Source: Davidsoniella eucalypti
Taxonomy: Eukaryota; Ascomycota; Sordariomycetes; Microascales; Ceratocystidaceae
DNA length: 64,000 nucleotides
Direction of reading: 5' to 3'
Assembly: GCA_004009845.1 (NCBI GenBank)
Contig: RMBW01000082.1
Coordinates: 62,001-126,000 of the forward strand
This document shows, one piece after another, positions 8,280-16,775 of the stretch. The notes beneath the pieces are model-generated. The model worked only from the letters and a program-made list of their open reading frames with translations. It had not been told where the DNA came from and did not search any database. Each line of letters starts with the position of its first letter. Position 1 is the stretch's first letter. The translations under genes and the position numbers were made by a program.

Positions 8280-11200
8280 CTAAAATACATTTTGCGCTAA
8301 TAATGGGGATGGTGGGTGGGTAAAAAATGAGGCCCCCCCCGTAGGGGTGCATGAAACGGGCCCCCCTGTCTTGGGTAGGAAGTCAGCTGATGCTGCTCCA
8401 ATTAGCGCGCGGTCTAAGAATATGCGCCATGCGAGGGTGTCTTCGATATGTTTCACTGGTTCCCAAGTAGGGTCTTGGTAGCCGGACCACTTAACCAGTG
8501 CTTGTTCATGCCCACGGTGTTTCCGTTGGCGGACAATTTCTTCCACGCGGAATTCTCCTTCGGCTATAGCGTCGTCTCCGTATGCTTCCTCTCTTGAGAC
8601 AGCCTCAGGTTCGTCGTCTTGGATAACCTGTGAGGGTAAGGGGTTAGTCCCTGCGTGTCGTACCTTGCTGATGTGGAAGACTGGGTGGACTAGGCCTGGA
8701 ATGTTAAGTCGGACTGCGTGGGTGCCTATCAGGCCTGTAACCGTGTAGCGGCGAGCTAGCCAATCTAGCTTCTTAGAGGGTCTTTCGGAAGCGATGTTCT
8801 CGCATTTCAGGAGGACTATGTCTCCTATCTGAAACTGGGAGGCTGGCTGGCGGCGGCGGTTAGCTGCTGTCTCCTGATAATCCTGTGCTGACGCCATGGC
8901 AACCTGTGCGAAACTGGTGGCGTCGCGGATTTTGTCTAGGAAGGCCTGGGCGTCGTGTACCGGGGACTGCGTAGAGGATGGTTCGCTAGTGGGAGATGGC
9001 TCGATGATGTCCATGTTGTAACCGTGTGTCGCGAAGAAGGGGGAGATGGCGGTGCTGGAGACGGTGCGGTTGTTTAGGGCGATCTGTGCTTGTGGAAGGA
9101 GATCCGCCCAGTTGTCCTGGGCGAAGGAACAGAAGATCCTGAGGAAGGTTTCAATCTCCTGGTTGCTTCGCTCCTGGGCACCGTCGGTTTGAGGGTGAAA
9201 GGCCGTAGAGAGGCGACGTTTGATGTTGAGACGGCGGCATGCTTCTCCCCAGAATAGTGATGTGAACTGGGGGCCGCGGTCTGACACGATGGCTGAGGGA
9301 AAACCGTGGTGTGCGAATACGTGGGTGAATAGAGCGTCAGCTGTTGCTTTCGCGGAGGTGTCTGACATGGGGATAAGGATCTGCGACTTGGAGAGTCTGT
9401 CGGTGACGCCGAGGATGAATGTGCAGTGCTTGGAAGGTGGTAAGGGGCCAATGAAGTCCATGGCTAGCTCGGTCCAGTGGCGGTCTGGAACAGGAAGGGG
9501 TTTCAAGAGTCCGCGCTTTTGTTCCCGCCAATACTTGCTTTTACCGCATGTAGTGCAGTTGGCTACGAATTGGCGTACATCGTTGGTGAGTCCTGGCCAG
9601 GAGTATTCCCGTGAAACTAGGTCCCGTGTGATTTCGCGGCCAGGGTGTCCAGACAAGTGTGAGTCGTGGATGGTCTGGATCAGCTTGGTGCGGAGGGGTT
9701 CAAAGCGAGGGATCCATAGTCTGTTACGCCAGCGTAGGAGGCCTCGGTCGTCGATGGAACATTCGCTGATTTGCCATTGGAGGCCCCATGCTGAGGGGAA
9801 TGATCTGGCGCCATCGAGGACAAGGGATCGTGCAAGCCACCATCTATTATTGGTCTGCAGGGCTTGTGTCCATAGTGAGGTGAGGTCGGCGTCCCCGAAG
9901 GGTGAGGGGAGAGTGGACTGTGTGGCTATGTCGTCTGAGGGAATGTCGGCGTCCGGGATGTTGGACCAAAGGGCGTTGACAACTACTAGGTTGTCTCCTG
10001 CTGTTGCGGGGGCGAGGAGTTGGTGTACTCTACTCATGAGCCTGTCGTCACTGGCATCCTTGGGCATGTCCTGGTCCCTGCGCGATAGTGCGTCGGGGAT
10101 TACTTGGTCAGTTCCAGGACGGTGTTTAAGTTCAAAGGAGAAGTCCGACAGTTCGTATCCCCAGCGGCGTTGCCTTTCTGCTAGGGACCTTTTGGTTCTG
10201 AAGAACTCCAGGTTGCGATGGTCGGTGAAGACCGTGAAGTGTATACCCAGCAGGAAGTGTCTCCACTGACGAATGGACCAGTAGATAGCCAGCATTTCCT
10301 TATCGTGAATGGGATAGTTGGATTCTGCTGGCGTGAGTTTCCTAGATAGGAAGGCAATGGGGTGGTGATGTCCGTCAGGGCCGCGCTGGGTGAGTTCAGC
10401 GCCTAGAGCATAGCCTGAGGAGTCAGCGGAGAGGATTGTTTCCCTGTCAGGGTCGTAGGGGGCTAGTAGAGGAGGAGAGATGAAGGCATCCTTGATGCTG
10501 TGGAAGGCCTGGTCGCAGGCAGGGGACCAAACAAAGGGGGTGTCCTTTTTAGTTAAGTTGGTTAATGGCGCAAGGGTGTCGGATATGCGCGGGACGAAGT
10601 CCCTATAGAAGTTTATGAAACCAATAAAGCGGCGGAGTTCGGTTAGAGTGTAGGGGCGCTCCCAATTACGAATGGCTTCAGTCTTTTCGGGGTCTGCCCT
10701 TATGCCGATACCAGGGCCGACTAGGAAGCCCAGGAACTTGATCTCCTTGGCTGCGAACTCGCACTTCTTGATGTCGAGTTGGAGGTCGGCTTTGTCGAGG
10801 GCAGAGACTATTTCCAGGACGAGGTTGCGATGGTCCTGGAGCGAGCCCTTAGAATAGATGCATACATCGTCAATGTAGGCGTCGCAGCTGATACCGTGCC
10901 ATTTGTCGAGGACTCCGTTGATGCGTCTCTGGAAGGCAGCAGGGGCGTTGGTTAAGCCGAAAGGGACGACGTTCCACTGGAAAGCACCCAGGGGTGTTCT
11001 AAAAGCTGTTATGTGTTCAGAGCCTGGGGCTATGCGAATCCTGTGGAAGGCGGAGATGACGTCGACCTTTGAAACCCATTCGGAGCTCGCGATGCGTTGG
11101 AGAGTTTCTCCCATAAGTGGTAGGGGGTACTTATCCTTGATAGACGCATCATTAACACCACGATAGTCGATGCAAAAGCGTACACCACCTCCTGGTTTAT

Positions 11201-11921
11201 TGACAAACAGTACGGACGAGCCATATTCGGAGTTGGCTGGTCCTATGAACTGAGACTGCTTGAGACCTTCTAGGGTCTTTTGTAGGACTAGGAGTTCCGC
11301 GCGCGTGACAGGGTAGAGTGATTGGGTAGGTACCGTGGCGCCTGGTTTCAACTTGATTTCCAGGTCTATCCCTGGTCGATGCGGAGGTAACGTAGTGGCT
11401 AATTTGGGGTCAAAAGCCGAGGCAACAGGTTCTAACCAATCCGGCAAGTGGGGACGGGACTTGTCTTTGTGTGCGAGTGCAATCTTGATATTCTCTAGCG
11501 AAGCTCTATAAATATGCGGGTTATCCGCACTTCCACAGAGCTTGTAGAATTCCTCAGCAGTTAACTCTTCTGCTGGTAAGATTGTAATTTCCTGAGTCCT
11601 GGGCCTGAGCCGAACGTCGTTGTTAACTAACCATCTTTGTCCTAGAATTATGTCTTCGGACTGGCCGGGAACCACGTAGGCCCAAATGGTTTCCGTGTGG
11701 CCGTTGATGGTCAGGGGGAGTTCGGCGATGGTGTCGATGAGTGGGGGGTTGTCCAGCGTAGTGACTTGGACGATGACCCGTTCGGAGATAGGGTGTGTGA
11801 GGGTAGCAAGGTGGAGGAGACGCGGGGGAATGACGGCGACGGTGAGGCATCCGCTGTCGACGAGGGCTTTCGTAGAATAACTTCCTAAACTTACGTCTAA
11901 GTAATTTCCTAAAGCCCCCAT
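8280..11921 (-). CDS. Element C Pol polyprotein with chromodomain
   Basis: An uninterrupted Pol of 1213 residues. Protease VDSGC (about 21-25); RT with VDVISAFHRIRIAPG, PFGLTNAPAAFQ and AYIDDVCIYS; RNase H with SADSSGYALG, HDKEML and FTDHRN; integrase zinc finger HDSHLSGH...CTTCGK and core MDFIGPLP, VSDRGPQF, NQEIE; chromodomain EFRVEEIVRQRK...ALVKWSGYQDPTWEP. After the chromodomain the protein continues for about 40 residues that read almost into the polypurine tract (ending near 8280), longer than in B. Very similar to the D pol fragment and clearly distinct from B and E. The frame is open upstream to the gag stop at 11987, as expected for a frameshift fusion. Confidence 0.95.
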   Translation of the reverse strand: MGALGNYLDVSLGSYSTKALVDSGCLTVAVIPPRLLHLATLTHPISERVIVQVTTLDNPPLIDTIAELPLTINGHTETIWAYVVPGQSEDIILGQRWLVNNDVRLRPRTQEITILPAEELTAEEFYKLCGSADNPHIYRASLENIKIALAHKDKSRPHLPDWLEPVASAFDPKLATTLPPHRPGIDLEIKLKPGATVPTQSLYPVTRAELLVLQKTLEGLKQSQFIGPANSEYGSSVLFVNKPGGGVRFCIDYRGVNDASIKDKYPLPLMGETLQRIASSEWVSKVDVISAFHRIRIAPGSEHITAFRTPLGAFQWNVVPFGLTNAPAAFQRRINGVLDKWHGISCDAYIDDVCIYSKGSLQDHRNLVLEIVSALDKADLQLDIKKCEFAAKEIKFLGFLVGPGIGIRADPEKTEAIRNWERPYTLTELRRFIGFINFYRDFVPRISDTLAPLTNLTKKDTPFVWSPACDQAFHSIKDAFISPPLLAPYDPDRETILSADSSGYALGAELTQRGPDGHHHPIAFLSRKLTPAESNYPIHDKEMLAIYWSIRQWRHFLLGIHFTVFTDHRNLEFFRTKRSLAERQRRWGYELSDFSFELKHRPGTDQVIPDALSRRDQDMPKDASDDRLMSRVHQLLAPATAGDNLVVVNALWSNIPDADIPSDDIATQSTLPSPFGDADLTSLWTQALQTNNRWWLARSLVLDGARSFPSAWGLQWQISECSIDDRGLLRWRNRLWIPRFEPLRTKLIQTIHDSHLSGHPGREITRDLVSREYSWPGLTNDVRQFVANCTTCGKSKYWREQKRGLLKPLPVPDRHWTELAMDFIGPLPPSKHCTFILGVTDRLSKSQILIPMSDTSAKATADALFTHVFAHHGFPSAIVSDRGPQFTSLFWGEACRRLNIKRRLSTAFHPQTDGAQERSNQEIETFLRIFCSFAQDNWADLLPQAQIALNNRTVSSTAISPFFATHGYNMDIIEPSPTSEPSSTQSPVHDAQAFLDKIRDATSFAQVAMASAQDYQETAANRRRQPASQFQIGDIVLLKCENIASERPSKKLDWLARRYTVTGLIGTHAVRLNIPGLVHPVFHISKVRHAGTNPLPSQVIQDDEPEAVSREEAYGDDAIAEGEFRVEEIVRQRKHRGHEQALVKWSGYQDPTWEPVKHIEDTLAWRIFLDRALIGAASADFLPKTGGPVSCTPTGGASFFTHPPSPLLAQNVF

Positions 11922-11960
11922 CTCAGTTTCAACTATCTGGTCACCAATTAATCCCCCCTG

Positions 11961-11993
11961 GTCGGGGCGCGATTTATCCCGACTGTCTAAAAA
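11961..11993 (-). promoter_or_regulatory. Element C gag-pol -1 frameshift site with stem-loop
   Basis: Sense ATG-GAT-TTT-TAG with stop at 11987-11989, a four-base spacer, then GTCGGG pairing with CCCGAC around loop ATAAATCGCG. The -1 frame is open from the T run to the pol ATG at 11919-11921. Confidence 0.75.
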
Positions 11994-13970
11994 TCCATGA
12001 GATCTCCTGTATCCGTCACGTTAGTGGTAGTGGCTCCCTGGGCGCGTGGCTGTGAGGTTGACATTTGCTCGCTAATAAGAGCGCGGACGTCATCCAGGGA
12101 GAAGCTAGGGGCCGTGCTGACGGCGTTGGCCTTGACCGAAGGGCGAGAGGCGCGAGACTTGGAACGGCAGTTAGTAGCGGTGTGACCCTTGCGTTGGCAG
12201 GCAGAGCAGGATACGGCCGTAGGACATGTGCCTGAGGGATGTGCTTGGCTGCTGCAGTACTGGCAGGGCGTGAGAGGGCACATGGAGGCGTAGTGGCCTG
12301 TTTGGCGGCAGTGATAGCAGGGCCTGTCGGTTGAGGAGGTTTGTGATTTGGGCGCGGGCGTACGAGATGGTGTCGGCGAGGGGTTTGAACGCCAGTGGTT
12401 GGAGTTTATGGCCTTGGCTTTGGCGAGGGCGCTTTCCTTGATGCGGGCGACTGGGCGCATCTGTGAGATCATTTCGTCTAGTGGTCTGATATGGAACATG
12501 TTGGCTAAGTGCACTTGCATGTCCAGGTGGAGGCCTTCTTGGAGGACGGAGAGGAGGGTGTTATGGTCGTAGAAATGGGCTTTGTCGCGCAGGGAGCAGA
12601 GACGGTTGGTAAAGGATTCGAATGTCTCGGTAGGGCCTTGCTTGAGCTTCAGCAATTCGCGGTTGGCAAGTCTCGCTCGGTCGGGGTCGTCGTATCGCGA
12701 GTCAAGGTAAGAGAGGAAGGCCTGGAAGCCGGTGTTCATGGGGAGGCATTCGAGGTACTTGGTGCGAACTTGTTCCTTGATCTCCGTCGACAGGGCGTTC
12801 ATCGTGTACGCCAGCTGGTCTCTGGTTGAGTAGAAGCGGTAAGAGTCCACGAGAAATTTCTCGTTAAGCTCCATCTTCCAGGTGGCGTAATCGAAGGTGC
12901 CGTCGAACTTGCGGACTGCGTCGATAACATCTTTGCGGCGGGCAAGCTGGTCGTCGCGAGGGGGTAGTAAGGCGATCCCGTGAGCTGTAGGAGGGAATGC
13001 TGGTGTTGTTGTGAGCCTTTTCTCTGGAGGCGTGGGGGCGTGTTCGCGGATAGGGGCGAGACGTAGGTTGAGAGGTTTGAGTCTGTCCTCTAAGTCGTCG
13101 AGCTGGTTGAGGTCTACTAAGTTGTCGTTGGCTGGGTCTTCGTATTTGCCACCGAGGAGCTCGAGGATGTCTCGGCCTAGGTTGTCCAGTACTTCAGCAG
13201 TGCGTACAGGGTCCTTGAATTCGGGGGCTGAGCGTTCTGCCATGCCCTGGAGTGCGGCCATCTGGATCTCTGCGACTTTGAAGTTGTGGTGGAACTGGAA
13301 GTCCCATCTTGGCGCAGTGGGTGATATCCATTCGGTTGGATCCAGTTGGGCTTTATCGAGGGCAGCTTGGTATTTGGCGGACAGAACTTCGAAGACGTCT
13401 GCTGTATCGTCGGAGTATGCGCCTGGCAGGGGGTGACCGCTTAGAGAGCGACGAGGGGCTTCGATTTTGACTTTAGGGGTGTTCTCCTTGGTGCGTATGG
13501 GGATGTCTTTGCTGGAGGACGCGCCGAAGCCGAGGATGTGAGGGTTGCTAAGAAATCGTGACAGAAGAATCTGGGCGCTGCGCGGGGACCTGAGGCTGCT
13601 TTGACCGGGCACAATGTCCGATTATATCCGTGGAGATGGACAAACAGTGCAGGTGGTCATGAAAGTGGGCAGCGTGTGCGAGGATGGCAGGGCCTGCGGG
13701 AAAGGGACCAAGTAGTTTGGCCAGACGGGGTCGCTCAGAGCGTTTGAACAGGGCTAAATAGCACCAGCCCTGGTGTTTCCAGAGGCGTCTCTGGTGGAGA
13801 AAGGGGGTGACGACATGGCGCGGCTTGAAGGCCAGCAAGAAGCGGCGCGTGATGTCTAGCATGAAGTGGGTGAAGGCAATTGCGAGAAATGCGAGGGCGA
13901 GACCTTCGGCGGTGCCGTGGTGGGCTCCAAGGATGGCAGCCCAGAGGTGAAGGAGGAAAAGTTGCAACAT
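11987..13970 (-). pseudogene. Element C gag, broken by a one-base lesion
   Basis: Gag from the ATG at 13968-13970 to the stop at 11987. The length is 1984 nt, one more than a multiple of three. The N-terminal part (MLQLFLLHLW..., then GWCYLALFKRSERPRLAKLL and HFHDHLHCLS) is in one frame and runs to about 13613. The rest (from RSAQILLSRFLSNPHILGFG) is in another. The intact homologue in element D reads across this point without a shift, so this is a lesion or a sequence error, not a programmed signal. The C-terminal part has three zinc-knuckle-like motifs: CYHCRQTGHYASMC, CQYCSSQAHPSGTC and CSACQRKGHTATNC. Confidence 0.88.
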
Positions 13971-14018
13971 GGTGCAAGTAAGGTGGACGCGTTTAGTTAG
14001 TGAGATAGCGAAGTGAGG

Positions 14019-14155
14019 GCACAGTAGGGTGCGAGAACGATGGTCACGAATAGCGTGAGAGAATGGAGTGCACAGTAGGGTGCGAGTAGAGTGATGGTCA
14101 CGAATAGCGTGAGAGAACAAGGTGCACAGTAGGGTGCGAAGAACGAGAACGATGG
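14019..14155 (-). repeat. Element C leader tandem repeats
   Basis: Three copies of a unit of roughly 50-58 bp containing GCACAGTAGGGTGCGAG followed by GATGGTCACGAATAGCGTG. It is located between self-priming site and gag, the same position as the unrelated repeats of B, D and E. Confidence 0.85.
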
Positions 14156-14158
14156 TAG

Positions 14159-14169
14159 ATCGGTATCAA
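14159..14169 (-). other. Element C self-priming primer-binding site
   Basis: ATCGGTATCAA (plus strand) is the exact reverse complement of TTGATACCGAT at 14224-14234 in the adjacent LTR, with a two-base gap to the LTR. Relative to B and E one base differs, and it differs in both partners. Confidence 0.8.
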
Positions 14170-14171
14170 AA

Positions 14172-14350
14172 TGACACGAACTAGGAAGAGGCAATGGCAA
14201 GCAATCTAGGGTAAAGACTTCGATTGATACCGATGAAGGAGAAAGACTAATATCTGTTGGAATACGGCGGGAATAGGTCCCTATTTATAACCGTTTATCT
14301 GGCTAAGTATCTTACTTAGCCAAATACCAACTGGGCCTTAGCCCCTGACA
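14172..14350 (-). repeat. Element C 5' LTR
   Basis: 179 bp with TG/CA ends. The sense TATAAATA box (14282-14289) is followed 55 nt later by ATCGGTATCAA, the likely RNA start. The flanking duplication CGAAC is at 14351-14355. Confidence 0.95.
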
Positions 14351-15452
14351 CGAACGATCCGTCGAATTTGCGCACAGCGTCTAGGACGTCCTTACGGCGA
14401 GAGATGGAGTCTTCGCGGTTGGGGAGAATGGTAATGCCGCCAGCTAGGGGCGTTGATGTGGGCGTCGTAGAGGGTGCGTGTGTTTGAGCGGAGGTAGGAG
14501 CGTTACGGGTAGGGGCGGCTAGTTTGAGGCCATGACGTTCTAGGGTTTCAGCGAGAGCCGCTAGTTCTTCTTCCTCGTCGTATTCATCCTTGACAACCGG
14601 TGGCTGGACCGGTTTCTTTGGTGTGAGGAAGGAGGTGATGTCTGTGGCAATGTCGTTGAGGAGCTCATAGAGCTTGTCCAGTTGGCCGAGTTCAGGGGCG
14701 TTCTCCTTGAGTAGGTTTTGGAGGGCGATCAACTGAATTTCCGCGATGTTTAGGTTCTCGTGGAATTGGAAGGCCCAGCGGCCTTTCTTGAAGGTGATCC
14801 AGTCCACCGGGTCCCTGGAGGCTGCTTGGAGTTTGCCTTGGTAGACCTGTGTGAGATAGTCAAGTGTACGTGTTGCCTCGGTGGAGTAGACCTTGGCGCG
14901 TGGGCGTCCGCAGATCGAGGTGCGCAGGGGAGCGGGCCTAGGCTGGGGGCCTATCTCTGGCTGGTGGAGGAAGGAGTCCATGTTGTCATCGATGGTGTCC
15001 GAGCCAAACCCTAGTATGTGGGGGTTGGTCAGGGCGCGGACTGTGAGGATCTGTGCGCTTCGGGTGGACCGGATCCTAGTGGGCATGGGTGCAATGTGGC
15101 CAATGATGCCAGATGCGAAGGTCATGCAGTGAAGGTGGCTGTGGAAGTGCGAAGCGTGGGACAAGATAAGAGGACCAGCAGGGAAGGGGCCAAGTAGTTT
15201 GGCTAGGCGGGGACGCTCGGAGCGCTTGAAGAGGGAGAGGTAGCACCAGCCGGAGCGAGTCCACAGGCGTTTCTGCGAGTGAAAGGGGGTGGGGACGTGC
15301 TTGGCTTTGAAGGCCTGGATGAGGCGTAGCGTAGAGTCCGCTAGGAAGATAAAGATGATAGGGCCTAAAAAGAGGAAGGCTAGTGAATCGGTGAGGCCGT
15401 AAAAGAGGCCGAGGGCAATCTCCCAGACATGGAGAAGGATAGTGTGCATCAT
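14351..15452 (-). pseudogene. Element D gag, 5' part
   Basis: Upstream half of the D gag, starting at ATG 15450-15452. The N-terminus is strongly hydrophobic over about 40 residues (MMHTILLHVWEIALGLFYGL then further aliphatic residues). It is followed by GWCYLSLFKRSERPRLAKLL and HFHSHLHCMTFASGIIGH, then a region with HILGFG and an acidic segment. The half ends at DAVRKFDGSF, where element C interrupts; the remainder continues at 1531 in frame. The joined length of 1989 nt is a multiple of three. The hydrophobic start followed by the GWCYL domain is shared with B, C, E and F. Confidence 0.9.
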
Positions 15453-15507
15453 GGTGCAGAAATTGGATAAGTGCGGAAGAAACGTCGCGTTAATTTATGG
15501 ATAAAGT

Positions 15508-15635
15508 GTCAAGTGAGGTGAGGACGCTGCACTGAAAAATAGGATAAAGAGTTGAGTGAGGTATGGACGCTGCACTAAATAGTAAAGATGAAAAGGGTCA
15601 AGTGAGGTATGGACGCTGCACTGGATAGTAAAGTA
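15508..15635 (-). repeat. Element D leader tandem repeats
   Basis: Three copies of a unit of about 45-50 bp with core CAAGTGAGGTATGGACGCTG between the self-priming site and gag. No similarity to the B/E or C leader repeats. Confidence 0.85.
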
Positions 15636-15652
15636 ATAGGTAAAAGCTGTAG

Positions 15653-15663
15653 ATCGGTATCAA
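15653..15663 (-). other. Element D self-priming primer-binding site
   Basis: ATCGGTATCAA, exact reverse complement of TTGATACCGAT at 15718-15728 in the adjacent LTR, two bases from the LTR edge. Same sequence as element C. Confidence 0.8.
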
Positions 15664-15665
15664 AA

Positions 15666-15843
15666 TGACACGAACTAGGTGAGGCAGTGGCAAGCAATCT
15701 AGTAGAAAGGACTTCGATTGATACCGATGAAGGAGAAAGGCTAATATCTGTTGGAATACGGCGGGAATAGGTCCCTATTTATAGCCGTTTATCTGACTAG
15801 GTAAATACCTAGACAAATACCAACTGGGCCTTAGCCCGTGACA
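15666..15843 (-). repeat. Element D 5' LTR
   Basis: 178 bp, closely related to the C LTR but with several substitutions. Sense TATAAATA is at 15776-15783. The outer flank begins TACAT, the expected target duplication. Confidence 0.93.
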
Positions 15844-15906
15844 TACATGTCCATCGTAAGGAAGGGAGCCCTCGCCCTCTTTTGTATGTGTGTTTAGCTG
15901 TCAACA
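15844..15906. other. Short unique stretch left of the AGG array
   Basis: About 60 bp of ordinary sequence between element D and the first array tail. I see no gene and no similarity to the flank of any other tail copy. Confidence 0.6.
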
Positions 15907-15926
15907 GCCGCCGAATAATACCTAGG
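15907..15926 (+). repeat. Array tail, shortest copy
   Basis: Twenty bases matching the end of the array tail, ending CCTAGG at 15921-15926. The sequence to the left does not continue the match. It is the left edge of the array. Confidence 0.7.
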
Positions 15927-15985
15927 GTGCCCAGACTGAAATGTATGCACGTTTCCGCCCGCAACGCCGCCGAATAATACCTAGG
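15927..15985 (+). repeat. Array segment S1: 59-bp tail copy
   Basis: A GC-rich 59-bp copy of the common tail, from GTGCCCAGACTG to CCTAGG (15980-15985). In longer copies the same sequence is preceded by GACAAGG. Here it is preceded by CCTAGG of the previous tail, so the junction shares AGG. Confidence 0.9.
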
Positions 15986-16355
15986 GAATTTCTAAAAGAA
16001 TTTAAAATTTTCAAAAGATTATTTTGTGAAAATAATTGCAAGAAAAAAAAAACTTTAGAAAGTTATTTGTGGAAAAACCTCGAAAGTAAAAAAATTAGAA
16101 TTTTTTTGATTCCTAAAAAAAGTTTTTTTTTAAAAGAAAAAACTTTAAAAACTTCAGAAAATTATTTGTTAAAAAAAAATTGAAACTTATTTTTTTTATT
16201 AGTAAGCAAAGTCATAGATAAATTCTTATTTATTAATAGATTTTGGCCAATCACCGATCCGTTTAGATCTGAACCGTTTTGAAAATAGGGACAAGGGTGC
16301 CCAGACTGAAATGTATGCACGTTTCCGCCCGCAACGCCGCCGAATAATACCTAGG
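15986..16355 (+). repeat. Array segment S2: 370-bp copy (AT-rich tract plus tail)
   Basis: Starts with GAATTTCTAAAAG, continues through an A/T homopolymer-rich tract, and ends in the GC-rich tail with CCTAGG at 16350-16355. It matches 28129-28511 and its copies. The corresponding source has AAAGGGATTTTC, so again AGG is shared at the left junction. No gene: the reading frames in it are homopolymer translations. Confidence 0.9.
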
Positions 16356-16423
16356 CCAAGGTGAGCGTTAGCAAGAGAGGCCGCGACATCCAGAGTAGCG
16401 ATGATACTGTGAACGAAGATCAT
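16356..16423 (-). pseudogene. 5' fragment of a secreted intradiol dioxygenase gene (truncated copy)
   Basis: First 22 or so codons (MIFVHSIIATLDVAASLANA, a signal-peptide-like start) of the pseudogene that is present at full length at 33016-33920. The fragment is cut at the AGG junction with array segment S2, so the rest of the gene is missing on the left. The upstream DNA (16424-16589) is the gene's former promoter region and is likewise duplicated. Confidence 0.75.
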
Positions 16424-16589
16424 TTTGAAAGATAAGTTGTTGATAGTAGAGTGAAAAGAGAGTAGATGAAGTTGAAGTTGAAGTTGTAAAATGAAAGAAA
16501 GTCGGAAGTAAGAAGAGAATGGTAGAGAGATGTTGTTATGGAATGATGTAATGAAGAAAGGAAATCAAAAGAGTTCTTCAGTGTGATAA

Positions 16590-16770
16590 TGAAAGGATCT
16601 AGGACCCATTATTGTTGACTGTGGTAGATACCACAGCCGTTTACCTTTACATAAGGAGGCCGTCTTATTCTTGTCTAGTTCTTTCCTTTTCCTCTCTATC
16701 TTCTTCAACCTTTGAATATACTTTTATACTTCTATCTTTTCAAGCCTCGTTCTCGTCGTAGATCGTCAAA
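16590..16770 (+). repeat. Solo LTR, old member of the F family (copy 1)
   Basis: 181 bp starting TGAAAGGATCTAGGACCC and ending GATCGTCAAA, related along its length to the 191-bp F LTR. It is flanked by a GATAA duplication (16585-16589 and 16771-16775), so it is a true insertion reduced to one LTR. The terminal CA has become AA. It keeps the CTGTGGTA/TACCACAG palindrome of F. Confidence 0.85.
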
Positions 16771-16775
16771 GATAA

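Larger units (their letters stand above)
1537..14350 (-). mobile_element. Element C: near-complete Ty3/Gypsy chromovirus, host of element B
   Basis: Minus-strand element bounded by 179-bp LTRs. The 5' LTR is 14172-14350. The 3' LTR is split by element B into 1537-1574 and 8093-8233 (38 + 141 = 179 bp). The two LTRs look identical by eye, so insertion is recent. The target duplication is CGAAC (1532-1536, 14351-14355), inside gag of element D. Internal parts are leader repeats, gag with a one-base lesion, an intact pol, and a C-rich (sense G-rich) polypurine tract next to the 3' LTR at about 8240-8256. Confidence 0.95.
1..15843 (-). mobile_element. Element D: Ty3/Gypsy chromovirus, left part outside the window, interrupted by element C
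   Basis: Minus-strand LTR retrotransposon. It reads 5' LTR (15666-15843), leader with tandem repeats, gag (start 15452), -1 frameshift site (near 645) and the first 193 codons of pol before the window edge. Element C plus a 5-bp duplication (CGAAC at 1532-1536 and 14351-14355) is inserted in gag. Removing C restores one continuous gag frame. The 5' flank after the LTR is TACAT; its partner lies outside the window. It is the oldest element of the three-level nest, and its coding frame shows no lesion other than the insertion in the part I can see. Confidence 0.93.

Noticed and set aside
9220..10269. Long plus-strand frame (about 349 codons) opposite element C pol
   Set aside because: It lies exactly antisense to a well-conserved pol, has no family motif and reflects codon bias of the real gene.
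15941..16183. Lysine/phenylalanine-rich frame in array segment S2
   Set aside because: Translation of A/T homopolymers; not kept intact in the other copies of the same repeat.
16290..16355. Array tail as a Helitron 3' end
   Set aside because: It ends near CTAG, but there is no clear hairpin before the end and the following base is not T as an AT target would require.
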